Shown: piece by piece, positions 1 to 5,247 of the stretch
Position numbering within the stretch: the stretch's first letter is position 1
How the letters are laid out: every line of letters starts with the position of its first letter
Origin: Pseudomonadota bacterium
Lineage (GTDB): Bacteria > Pseudomonadota > Alphaproteobacteria > Rhizobiales > Xanthobacteraceae
Direction of reading: 5' to 3'
NCBI GenBank assembly: GCA_023417665.1
Contig: JAEZFA010000299.1
Location: 1 to 8,896 of the forward strand
DNA length: 8,896 nt
Translations under genes and position numbers: made by a program
Notes under the pieces: generated by a model
What the model was told of the DNA's origin: nothing
Seen by the model: the letters and a program-made list of their open reading frames with translations, nothing else
Database searches by the model: none

Positions 1-258
1 GTGCAGGGCGGACTGTCGGCGACAATCACCTTGTTGTTGAAGCGGATCGTGGAAGCGCTCGCCGCGCGCTTTCGCGGCAACGCGGCGTTGCTGGCGCCGC
101 CTGCGATCGCCTGCACGATTTCGGCAAGCCTGCTGACCCTGATTCATTGGCTGGCCGGAACGCCGGAGCTTCTCGCGACCATCGCGGTGCCGCTGACCGT
201 CGCCACGAGCTATGCTGCGATCTACAACTACGCGCTCTGGAAATCGGGAAGAGGCTAG
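1..258 (+). CDS. C-terminus of an unidentified integral membrane protein (partial)
   Basis: The frame is open from the first base and ends at TAG 256-258, so this is the last 85 residues of a gene that starts outside the window; the GTG at base 1 is most likely an internal Val codon. A basic amphipathic stretch (about residues 14-28, including LLKRIVEALAARFRG) is followed by two hydrophobic segments that look membrane-spanning, about residues 32-51 and 59-79, and a short basic tail (LWKSGRG). I do not recognise the family. The gene ends 4 bp before the next start, and that gene's ribosome-binding site lies inside it, so the two are probably co-transcribed and translationally coupled. That suggests, by context only, a role in membrane or phospholipid metabolism. 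Confidence 0.6.
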   Translation: MQGGLSATITLLLKRIVEALAARFRGNAALLAPPAIACTISASLLTLIHWLAGTPELLATIAVPLTVATSYAAIYNYALWKSGRG

Positions 259-262
259 CGTC

Positions 263-910
263 ATGGCAGACGATTCCAATCGCCGCCCTTTGGCGAGCCG
301 CGAGACAGGCTGGGCCCGCGGCATCAGCCGCCGGCTCGCCGCGACTTCGATCACGCCGAACCAGATTTCCGCCGCCAGCATCGTCGCCGCCGCCATCGCG
401 GGCATCTGCTTCTGGCTTTCGGGACAAGCCGAGACGAGCGCGCGCGCGGCGTTCCTGATCGCGGCGGCGCTGTTCTGCCAGATCCGGCTGCTCTGCAATC
501 TGTTCGACGGCATGGTCGCGATCGAAGCCGGTAAGCAATCGTCAGACGGTGCGTTCTGGAACGAGTTTCCCGATCGCGTTGCCGATAATCTGATCCTCGT
601 CGGTGTCGGATTTGGCATCGGCAATCCGGCGCTCGGCTGGGCGGCAGCGGCGCTCGCGGTGCTGACGGCCTATGTCCGCGAACTCGGCCGCGCGTCCGGC
701 CAGCCCGCGGATTTTTCCGGGCCGATGGCCAAGCCGCATCGCATGGCACTTATTACCGCGGCCGCAATCCTCTCGCTGCTTGAACCGCTATGGCATGCGC
801 AGGGTCAGCTTCTGACGGTTGCACTTTGGGGGGTCGCGATCGGCGCGGCCGTCACCGCGTTGCGGCGGGCGGTCACGCAGGTCGCCTGGCTGCGGAAGCC
901 GAAGGTGTGA
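263..910 (+). CDS. CDP-alcohol phosphatidyltransferase family membrane protein
   Basis: This 215-residue integral membrane enzyme should transfer a phosphatidyl group from a CDP-activated lipid to an alcohol acceptor, releasing CMP. The family signature is D-x2-DG-x2-AR-x8-G-x3-D-x3-D. Here, with spacing exactly kept, it reads N79-x2-D82-G83-x2-A86-I87-x8-G96-x3-N100-x3-D104, so the first and third Asp are Asn and the Arg is Ile. Further on, a KPHRM block (157-161) precedes more hydrophobic helices (about 111-138, 161-175, 183-200). ATG 263 was chosen over the in-frame ATG at 212 because GGAAGAGG at 247-254 lies 8 nt upstream and 212 would overlap the preceding gene. The acceptor alcohol cannot be read from sequence. 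The altered motif could mark a divergent subfamily or changed activity. It ends 3 bp from the convergent next gene. Confidence 0.82.
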   Translation: MADDSNRRPLASRETGWARGISRRLAATSITPNQISAASIVAAAIAGICFWLSGQAETSARAAFLIAAALFCQIRLLCNLFDGMVAIEAGKQSSDGAFWNEFPDRVADNLILVGVGFGIGNPALGWAAAALAVLTAYVRELGRASGQPADFSGPMAKPHRMALITAAAILSLLEPLWHAQGQLLTVALWGVAIGAAVTALRRAVTQVAWLRKPKV

Positions 911-913
911 CAC

Positions 914-1423
914 TCACGCCGTGATGTAGCGCAACCGCAACGCATCCTCCCCAATCCGGTCGCTGCTCACGAGCCGTAGCGGCGGGCGAGCGCCGGCGAA
1001 ATAGGGACTGCCGCTGCCGAGTACGACCGGATGCAGATAGATCCGGTATTCGTCGATCAGGCCAAGTTCGGTGAGCGCATGCGCCAGCACCGGCCCGGCG
1101 ACTTCGATCTCGCCGTCATGTTGTGCCTTGAGCGCGCGGATCGACGCTTCCAGATCATCGCCAATGAGTGTCGCGTTGGGACCGGCCGATTGCAGCGTGC
1201 GCGAGACGACCCATTTCGGTTGCTTTCGCCACGCCGCCGCGAAAGCCTGTTCGTCGGCGTTCCATTCCGGATGATCGGCGTCCCAGTAGCGCATGATCTC
1301 GTAGATCTTGCGGCCATAGACGCTGCCCGTCTGCGCTTTGGCTTCCTCGACGAAGTGGCGAAACAGCACGGGGTCCGGCGCGAACTTCATGTGATCGACA
1401 TAGCCGTCGAGCGACACGTTCAT
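914..1423 (-). CDS. Dihydrofolate reductase family protein (RibD C-terminal domain)
   Basis: A cytoplasmic protein of at least 169 residues with the DHFR-like fold found in RibD C-terminal and YyaP/YwjB-type proteins. It is probably an NAD(P)H-dependent reductase of unknown substrate; true DHFR activity should not be assumed. Visible landmarks are MNVSLDGYVDH at the N-terminus, YGRKIYEIM (about 36-44), VVSRTL (about 72-77), and EVAGPVLAHALTELGLIDEY with HPVVLGSGSPYF near the C-terminus, the usual order of the domain. The only standard start is ATG 1421-1423. However, the codons just upstream read I-A-K-L-V-F-G in frame, which extends the family's normal first beta strand, with ATA (1442-1444) where a start would be expected. 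No good ribosome-binding site precedes either position. It is convergent with the phosphatidyltransferase gene and not obviously linked to it. Confidence 0.8.
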   Translation of the reverse strand: MNVSLDGYVDHMKFAPDPVLFRHFVEEAKAQTGSVYGRKIYEIMRYWDADHPEWNADEQAFAAAWRKQPKWVVSRTLQSAGPNATLIGDDLEASIRALKAQHDGEIEVAGPVLAHALTELGLIDEYRIYLHPVVLGSGSPYFAGARPPLRLVSSDRIGEDALRLRYITA

Positions 1424-1627
1424 TCCGAATACGAGCTTTGCTATTGCGCGTCCGTTTGCTAGCCGCTTGCCGCCGTGTCTTTCGCTCGAAGGTCCGGTTA
1501 TCCTCGCGCCGATTACAGACGAGATGCTTGCCCTTCGTCCAGTGGCAAACTGGCGAGCCGCGCGGAATTACTTGTCCGGCCGGAATAAAGAACGCATCAT
1601 GTCGCGCATGCGGATGGAGTGCAGAAA

Positions 1628-1951
1628 ATGAACGCGCATAGCAAGCTCACCGGAAGACTGGTCGCGGCGGCGCGTGCGCTTGCGGGTGCGAGCCGCGAAG
1701 ACTTTGCCAGTGCCGCCGGCGTCGGCGCGGATACCATCGCCGCCATCGAGGCGAATGGCAGCGCCTGGCTTCATTCGGATGACGATGCGCTCGCCGCGCA
1801 GCGGGCGATCGAGGCATTCGGCGTCGTCATCGTGGAGGAAGGCGACGGGATGGGCGCGGGCGTGCGCCTGAAGTTCACGCGGCAGGATGTAAAGCAGCTC
1901 TCCCGCCTCGAAGGCGAGGGCGGCATGGTGCGCTCGGACGACGCGCCGTAA
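1628..1951 (+). CDS. Small XRE-type helix-turn-helix protein
   Basis: A 107-residue putative DNA-binding regulator. Residues about 8-45 form an XRE/Cro-like HTH (LVAAARALAGASREDF followed by AGVGADTIAAIEAN). A segment about 57-83 (AQRAIEAFGVVIVEEGDGMGAGVRL) has the beta-hairpin pattern seen after the HTH in many short rhizobial XRE proteins, which often also end in an acidic EGEGG...DD tail like the one at 95-105. ATG 1628 was chosen because GGAG (1616-1619) lies 8 nt upstream; an in-frame GTG at 1619 overlaps that site and is less likely. The gene stands alone, 5 bp from the convergent end of ohrR. Its target is unknown; a 10-bp palindrome TCCGGCCGGA at 1575-1584, about 45 bp upstream, is the only candidate for autoregulation. 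Confidence 0.75.
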   Translation: MNAHSKLTGRLVAAARALAGASREDFASAAGVGADTIAAIEANGSAWLHSDDDALAAQRAIEAFGVVIVEEGDGMGAGVRLKFTRQDVKQLSRLEGEGGMVRSDDAP

Positions 1952-1956
1952 CGCCG

Positions 1957-2442
1957 CTATTTCTTCGCGGCGTGTTCGGCTTCGAGATTCCAGCCGCCGA
2001 TGCTTTTATAGATCGCGTCGCGGAGCCGCTTCACGTCTTCCTTGAGCTTCATCAATTGCTGCGGCGGCTGGCCCGACGCCGCGAGCAGCGCTTCACCGAG
2101 GCAGGTGGCCTTGCTCTGCAATGCGCTGCCTTTTGCCGTGACCGCGACGACAACTTCGCGCTCGTTCTCGGGGTTGCGGGTGCGCTGCACGAGCTTCGCG
2201 GCTTCGAGCCGCTTCAGCAGCGGGGTGAGGGTACTGGATTCCAGTCCGAGCCGCCCGGCAATACCGCCCACGGTCTGCTCGCCATCGCGCCAGAGCACGT
2301 TCAGCACGAGATATTGCGGGTAGGTCAGGCCAAGCTCATCCAGCAGCGGTTTGTAGGTGCGCTGGATCGCCATGCCAGCGGAATAGATCGCGTAGCAAAG
2401 CTGGTCGTCCAGCGGCAGCGGGATCTTGCGTTTCTCGGCCAT
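1957..2442 (-). CDS. ohrR: OhrR, MarR-family organic hydroperoxide sensor and repressor
   Basis: A 161-residue MarR-family repressor of the peroxidase gene ohr, inactivated by oxidation of a reactive cysteine. The sensor Cys is C16 in LDDQLCYAIYSAG, the typical OhrR N-terminal context. Tyr30 and Tyr41 match the positions of the tyrosines that hydrogen-bond this Cys in studied OhrRs. A second cysteine, C114, is placed so that it could be the resolving Cys of the 2-Cys type. The winged HTH covers about residues 45-105 (TVGGIAGRLGLESSTLTPLLKRLE, then the wing with NERE). ATG 2442 was chosen because GGGAG lies about 8 nt upstream on the mRNA; an ATG 24 bp further up overlaps that site. The gene is divergent from ohr, with two operators between them, so it should repress both itself and ohr. 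Confidence 0.93.
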   Translation of the reverse strand: MAEKRKIPLPLDDQLCYAIYSAGMAIQRTYKPLLDELGLTYPQYLVLNVLWRDGEQTVGGIAGRLGLESSTLTPLLKRLEAAKLVQRTRNPENEREVVVAVTAKGSALQSKATCLGEALLAASGQPPQQLMKLKEDVKRLRDAIYKSIGGWNLEAEHAAKK

Positions 2443-2449
2443 TTTCGGT

Positions 2450-2472
2450 TCTCCCGGGCTGTCCACAGCCCG
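2450..2472 (-). promoter_or_regulatory. Hairpin beside the ohrR ribosome-binding site
   Basis: An inverted repeat with perfect 8-bp arms, CGGGCTGT (2455-2462) and ACAGCCCG (2465-2472), sits in the ohrR leader. In RNA it can fold as a 7-bp GC-rich stem with a 4-nt loop, and its base abuts and partly overlaps the GGGAG ribosome-binding site. It could limit translation of ohrR or protect the mRNA 5' end. This is inferred from sequence only. Confidence 0.4.
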
Positions 2473-2484
2473 TCCGTGGAATAC

Positions 2485-2503
2485 TTATCGCAATAAATAT
2501 TAT
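2485..2503. promoter_or_regulatory. OhrR operator 1, ohrR-proximal
   Basis: The near-palindrome TTATCGCAATAA (2485-2496, arms TTAT-GC/GC-ATAA) is followed by ATATTAT. The 19-bp unit recurs at 2536-2554 with 17 of 19 bases identical. It lies just downstream of the proposed ohrR -10, where a bound dimer would block that promoter. Autorepression by OhrR through AT-rich palindromes in the ohr-ohrR intergenic region is well known for the family; binding here is inferred. Confidence 0.75.
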
Positions 2504-2527
2504 GCTTGACCAGATCGGCAAGGTCAG
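2499..2527 (-). promoter_or_regulatory. Putative ohrR promoter
   Basis: Read on the minus strand, CTGACC (2527-2522) and CATAAT (2504-2499) are separated by 17 bp and match the sigma-70-type consensus at 4/6 and 5/6 positions. The predicted start of transcription falls inside operator 1. Confidence 0.45.
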
Positions 2528-2536
2528 GCAGATAGT
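2506..2536 (+). promoter_or_regulatory. Putative ohr promoter
   Basis: TTGACC (2506-2511) is a good -35. The best -10 is GATAGT (2531-2536) at a long 19-bp spacing, so the assignment is tentative. Operator 2 begins at its end. The element interleaves with the oppositely directed ohrR promoter, so the two probably compete for polymerase. Confidence 0.35.
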
Positions 2537-2554
2537 TATTGCGATAAATATTAT
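2536..2554. promoter_or_regulatory. OhrR operator 2, ohr-proximal
   Basis: TTATTGCGATAA (2536-2547) is the exact reverse complement of the 12-bp core of operator 1 and carries the same ATATTAT flank. Centre-to-centre distance to operator 1 is 51 bp, about five helical turns, so two dimers would lie on roughly the same face of the DNA. It overlaps the region where ohr transcription should start. Confidence 0.75.
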
Positions 2555-2576
2555 TACAGTATCTCAGGAGCCAGTC

Positions 2577-3002
2577 ATGAAAGTTCTCTACCGCACCGAA
2601 GCCACCGCCATCGGAGGCCGCACCGGCAAGGCCGCGACCAAAGACGGCGCGTTCAGCGTCTCGCTGGTAACGCCGAAAGAGCTCGGCGGCCCGGGTGGCG
2701 AGGGCAACAACCCCGAGCAGCTGTTCGCGGCGGGTTACGCCGCCTGCTTTCTCGGTGCGATGAAGTTCGTCGCGAACCAGAAAAAGCTCAAACTCGCCGA
2801 CGACAGCAACGTCACCGCCGAAGTCGGCATCGGCCCGCGCGATGACGGCAAGGGCTTCGGTCTCGACGTCGAACTGAAAGTTTCGCTTCCCGGCATCGAA
2901 CCCGCGGTCGCCAAGGAGATCGTGGATCAGGCACATATCGTTTGCCCGTATTCCAACGCGACCCGCAACGGTCTCGATGTCAGGCTTTCGCTCGCGGCGT
3001 GA
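2577..3002 (+). CDS. ohr: Ohr, thiol-dependent organic hydroperoxide reductase
   Basis: A 141-residue cytoplasmic peroxidase of the Ohr/OsmC family that reduces organic and fatty-acid hydroperoxides to alcohols; characterised members use lipoyl-protein thiols as reductant. Both catalytic cysteines are present: the peroxidatic C57 in AAGYAACFLGAM and the resolving C123 in AHIVCPYSNATRNG. Arg15 (AIGGRTGKA) and Glu47 (NNPEQLFA) match the conserved pair that orders the active site. Length is normal for the family. ATG 2577 was chosen over an in-frame ATG at 2502 because CAGGAG (2565-2570) lies 6 nt upstream and the protein then starts with the usual MKVLYRTEATA. The upstream ATG falls inside the operator region. 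The gene is divergent from ohrR and followed by a strong terminator, so it is a single-gene, peroxide-induced transcript. Confidence 0.95.
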   Translation: MKVLYRTEATAIGGRTGKAATKDGAFSVSLVTPKELGGPGGEGNNPEQLFAAGYAACFLGAMKFVANQKKLKLADDSNVTAEVGIGPRDDGKGFGLDVELKVSLPGIEPAVAKEIVDQAHIVCPYSNATRNGLDVRLSLAA

Positions 3003-3021
3003 AGCGGGGCGACGGAACGAT

Positions 3022-3057
3022 AAAAGGCGGAGCCGCAAAGCTCCGCTTTTTCTTTTT
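3022..3057 (+). terminator. Rho-independent terminator of ohr
   Basis: The stem GCGGAGC (3027-3033) and GCTCCGC (3040-3046) closes a 6-nt loop and is followed by TTTTTCTTTTT, with four A residues on the 5' side that could pair with part of the T tract. It lies 20 bp past the ohr stop and is the clearest terminator in the window. Confidence 0.9.
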
Positions 3058-3086
3058 CGTGACGCAAGCGCGTCAGGTGTTGCCGC

Positions 3087-3713
3087 CTATTTCGAACGCG
3101 GACGCGCCACCACCCCGCAGATCAGATCGACGGCTGCCTTGCTGAGTTCATCGAGCGCGCGGCGGTTTTCACCGGCGCGGGCGCGGACCGCGAGCGAATG
3201 CATGATCGCGGACGCGACCGTGGCGAGTGCTGCGGCGTCGGCTTTCGCGTCGAGTTCGCCGTCCGTGATGGCTTTGCGGATGCGCGCTTCCAGCACCGTA
3301 TTGAAGGCGCCAAGACTTTCCTTGAGCACGCGACGCACGGGAAGGCGATGCACGGCCTCGACCGAGGCGGTGCCGATCAGAAGACAACCGCGCGCGGCAT
3401 CGGTAGATGCTGTGTAAACGTCGGTGGCGTTGCGCAGCACTTCGGAAAGTTCCGCCCGCAGCGGCCGCTTGCCGCTCAGGGTCGCCGACATCGCCTCGAC
3501 CCCGGCATCCCGATAGCGCTTGAGCGCCTCGAGATAGAGCGCTTCCTTGTCGCCAAAAGCGCCGGCAAGGCTCGGCCGCGTCATCCTTGTTGCTTCGCTC
3601 AAGGCGTCGAGCGAAGTGGCGGCAAAGCCCGCCGACCAGAACAGCTCGCTCGCGCGCGCAATGGCCTGTTCCCGGTCGTATTCGACCGGCCGTCCGCGCG
3701 TGGGTTTCTTCAT
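3087..3713 (-). CDS. TetR/AcrR-family transcriptional regulator
   Basis: A 208-residue repressor-type regulator. The N-terminal HTH spans about residues 13-60, reading REQAIARASELFWSAGF, then TSLDALSEATRMTRPSLAGAFGDKEALY. This is the usual TetR_N arrangement, except that the residue before AFGDKE, often aromatic, is small. The C-terminal ligand-binding half includes GCLLIGTASVEA (about 108-119), a stretch common in TetR proteins beside oxidoreductase or detoxification genes. Start ATG 3711-3713 has only a weak ribosome-binding site. The gene is divergent from the GST operon with a 94-bp intergenic region holding a perfect 6-bp-arm palindrome over its own promoter. It therefore probably represses itself and gst in response to an electrophile or related small molecule; the ligand is unknown. 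Confidence 0.88.
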   Translation of the reverse strand: MKKPTRGRPVEYDREQAIARASELFWSAGFAATSLDALSEATRMTRPSLAGAFGDKEALYLEALKRYRDAGVEAMSATLSGKRPLRAELSEVLRNATDVYTASTDAARGCLLIGTASVEAVHRLPVRRVLKESLGAFNTVLEARIRKAITDGELDAKADAAALATVASAIMHSLAVRARAGENRRALDELSKAAVDLICGVVARPRSK

Positions 3714-3751
3714 TTTATTCGGTTCCGCACAAAATTATTGACGCTCGGGAT

Positions 3752-3779
3752 ATTATATGCGACGACGCATAAAAGTCGA
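3752..3779 (-). promoter_or_regulatory. tetR promoter overlapped by a TetR-type operator
   Basis: On the minus strand, a perfect -10 TATAAT (3757-3752) lies 16 bp from TCGACT (3779-3774, 4/6 match to a -35). The palindrome TATGCG-N4-CGCATA (3756-3771) fills the space between the two boxes, so a bound dimer would block tetR transcription. It also lies about 40 bp upstream of the gst start. The promoter of gst itself is not clear. A TTGACG at 3738-3743 lacks a well-placed -10. Confidence 0.6.
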
Positions 3780-3807
3780 GCCGAATGACCCGAAAAGGAG
3801 AGGAGAG

Positions 3808-4449
3808 ATGCCCAAGCTCTACATTCACCGCGCCGCCTGCTCGCTGTCGCCGCACATCGTCGTTCGCGAACTCGGCCTCGATGTGCAGATCGAGCCGGTC
3901 GATCGCGTGACACATCAAGCCGCCGACGGTGAGAATTTTCTCGGCATCAACCCGAACGGCTGCGTGCCGGTGCTGGTACTCGACGACGGCGAAGTCCTGA
4001 TGGAAGGACCGGCGATCGTGCAGCACCTGGCTGCGATGAAGCCCGAAGGCGGGCTGCTCGCGACGGACGAAAAGCGGCGCCGGCGCGTGCAGTCGCTGCT
4101 GAACTTCATCGCCACCGAAATCCACCAGCCCATGGCACAGATGTTCTACCCCGAATATGCGCCGGTGAAGGATGCGCTTCGCAGCCATGTGTCGAAGCGG
4201 CTCGACTGGCTGTCGGGCCAGTTCGCGGGGGATTTTCTCACCGGCGACGCACTCGGCCTCGCGGACATCTATCTTTTCGTCTGCCTCAACTGGTCGCTCT
4301 GGCTCGACATCGATCTTGCGCGCTGGCCGCGGTTTGAGACCCTGATGCGCGAGGTCGGCGCGCGGCCTGCGGTGCGCGAAGCGCTCGCCGCCGAGGGGCT
4401 GGCGCATCAACCCAACGGAATCCACTTCACGCCGCAAGCAGCGGCATGA
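3808..4449 (+). CDS. Beta-class glutathione S-transferase
   Basis: A 213-residue soluble enzyme expected to conjugate glutathione to electrophiles or to act as a GSH-dependent peroxidase or reductase. The N-terminal thioredoxin-like domain (about 1-80) begins LYIHRAACSLSPHIVVRELGL, with Cys11 at the mixed-disulfide position typical of bacterial beta-class GSTs. The cis-Pro is P54 (GCVPVL), and EGPAIVQHLA (66-75) is the glutathione gamma-glutamyl binding turn. The helical C-terminal domain (about 87-205) carries His106, which matches a conserved active-site residue in E. coli GST, and GLADIYLF (150-157), the folding-nucleus motif. ATG 3808 follows the strong site GGAGAGGAG and was preferred to an in-frame start at 3757 inside the operator. 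It is first in a probable operon with the next two genes, spaced 31 and 32 bp apart. Confidence 0.92.
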   Translation: MPKLYIHRAACSLSPHIVVRELGLDVQIEPVDRVTHQAADGENFLGINPNGCVPVLVLDDGEVLMEGPAIVQHLAAMKPEGGLLATDEKRRRRVQSLLNFIATEIHQPMAQMFYPEYAPVKDALRSHVSKRLDWLSGQFAGDFLTGDALGLADIYLFVCLNWSLWLDIDLARWPRFETLMREVGARPAVREALAAEGLAHQPNGIHFTPQAAA

Positions 4450-4480
4450 CACCGGCAATCCTGAACCAGAGGAGTCCGCA

Positions 4481-4864
4481 ATGAACAGCGACAGCTTCAA
4501 CGATCCGCAAAGCGTGGAGACGCTCGAGATCCTCAAGCGCTTCCATCAGGTCTTTCGCCAGCACGATCCGGCGGCGCTGCACGAACTGGTCGCCGACGAC
4601 TGCGTGATCGAAAACACGCAGCCCGTGCCGGACGGTTCGCGCCATGAAGGCAAGGCTGCGTGCATCGAACTGTGGACGGGTATCGCGACCAACCCTGACC
4701 TTCGCTTCGAGAACGAAAGCATCATCGCGCGCGGCGATCGTGGCGAAATCCGCTGGCGGCTCACATGGGGCCCGGAGGAGGGCAACGCGGTGCGCGGCGT
4801 CAACCTGATGCGCGTGCACGACGGAAAGATCGTCGAAGCGCAGGGCTACATGAAGGGCGGCTGA
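4481..4864 (+). CDS. NTF2/SnoaL-like small protein
   Basis: A 127-residue protein with the cone-shaped alpha+beta fold of the NTF2/SnoaL superfamily, which includes isomerases, cyclases, hydratases and binding proteins for small organic molecules. The pattern is clear. A helical start (TLEILKRFHQVFRQHDPAALHELVADDCVIENT, about 14-46) is followed by a GK segment with Trp (55-67) and then strands FENESIIARGDRGEIRWRLTW and VNLMRVHDGKIVEAQGY (about 76-122). Acidic residues D39, D40 and E44 sit where the pocket would be, but no diagnostic catalytic set can be named, so no reaction is proposed. GAGGAG about 7 nt upstream supports ATG 4481. Its place between a GST and an ABM-type monooxygenase suggests a shared small-molecule substrate pathway. 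Confidence 0.8.
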   Translation: MNSDSFNDPQSVETLEILKRFHQVFRQHDPAALHELVADDCVIENTQPVPDGSRHEGKAACIELWTGIATNPDLRFENESIIARGDRGEIRWRLTWGPEEGNAVRGVNLMRVHDGKIVEAQGYMKGG

Positions 4865-4896
4865 GCCATGCGTGTAACATCGAAGGAGCAATGTTC

Positions 4897-5178
4897 ATGA
4901 TTATCATCGCCGGCTATACGCTCGTCGAAGCGGGCAAACGCGATGCCGCGGCCAGGGCTTTTGCCGGGATGGTCGAGCGGGCCCGGCAGCAGGATGGCTG
5001 TCTCGATTTCTCGCTCAGCGCGGATTCGGTCGACGCCGATCGCGTCAATCTCTTCGAGTGCTGGCGCGACGAGAAATCGCTCAAGGCCTGGCGCAAGGTT
5101 GCGAAGGGGCCGCGCGTCAAAATGAAAAAGGCCGTGGTGAAGCTCTACCGCAGCGACAAGGCCGAGCGCCCGTTCTGA
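4897..5178 (+). CDS. ABM-type (YgiN-like) monooxygenase family protein
   Basis: A 93-residue single-domain ferredoxin-like protein of the antibiotic biosynthesis monooxygenase (ABM) superfamily. Members act without cofactors on quinols and polyketides, usually as dimers. The family pattern is visible: an N-terminal strand IIIAGYTLVEAGKRD, a long helix AAARAFAGMVERARQQDGC, LDFSLSADS, the strand VNLFECWRDEKSLKAW (50-65), and a last strand VVKLYRS. The histidines that commonly follow the FECW-type strand in YgiN proteins are absent, and the protein contains no His at all, so catalytic activity is uncertain. Two starts are possible. ATG 4897 is preferred because AAGGAG (4883-4888) lies 8 nt upstream, whereas ATG 4891 would leave only 2 nt. 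It is the last gene of the gst operon. Confidence 0.83.
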   Translation: MIIIAGYTLVEAGKRDAAARAFAGMVERARQQDGCLDFSLSADSVDADRVNLFECWRDEKSLKAWRKVAKGPRVKMKKAVVKLYRSDKAERPF

Positions 5179-5181
5179 CGT

Positions 5182-5209
5182 CCGCTTACTTCCGGTATTG
5201 CTCCTCGCT
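5182..5209 (-). repeat. Orphan copy of the cupin gene 3' end; pair of the repeat at 7514-7541
   Basis: These 28 bp match 7514-7541 with one difference (5195 g versus 7527 a). Read on the minus strand they encode SEEQYRK and TAA (stop at 5188-5186), identical to the C-terminus of the cupin. The single change is synonymous (TAC/TAT, Tyr). One codon further in, the frame meets TGA (5212-5210) and similarity fades, so this is not a functional gene. It lies between the convergent ends of the monooxygenase and CMD genes. It is either the relic of a second cupin copy or one flank of an inserted cassette. Confidence 0.9.
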
Positions 5210-5247
5210 TCAATGCTGAATCAACGATAGCGCGCGACCGCGCCTCA

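Noticed and set aside
1424..1627. Possible small gene or RNA between the DHFR-family and XRE genes
   Set aside because: The one open frame there (1438-1641) has no ribosome-binding site or recognisable pattern. Apart from the palindrome TCCGGCCGGA (1575-1584), I see no structure.
2325..3038. Open frame of 237 codons on the minus strand across ohr and the ohrR promoter
   Set aside because: It is antisense to ohr and crosses both operators and the ohrR start. It shows no recognisable domain.
3715..4536. Open frame of 273 codons on the minus strand opposite the GST gene
   Set aside because: It lies opposite a convincing GST gene with a strong ribosome-binding site. The composition is that of a complementary shadow.
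4891..4893. ATG 4891 as the start of the ABM-type gene
   Set aside because: It lies only 2 nt from AAGGAG, too close for initiation. ATG 4897 has 8-nt spacing and gives the usual MIIIAGYTL start.
5230..5243. GCGCG-N4-CGCGC as a terminator between the monooxygenase and CMD genes
   Set aside because: The arms are only 5 bp of GC alternation and no T run follows on either strand.
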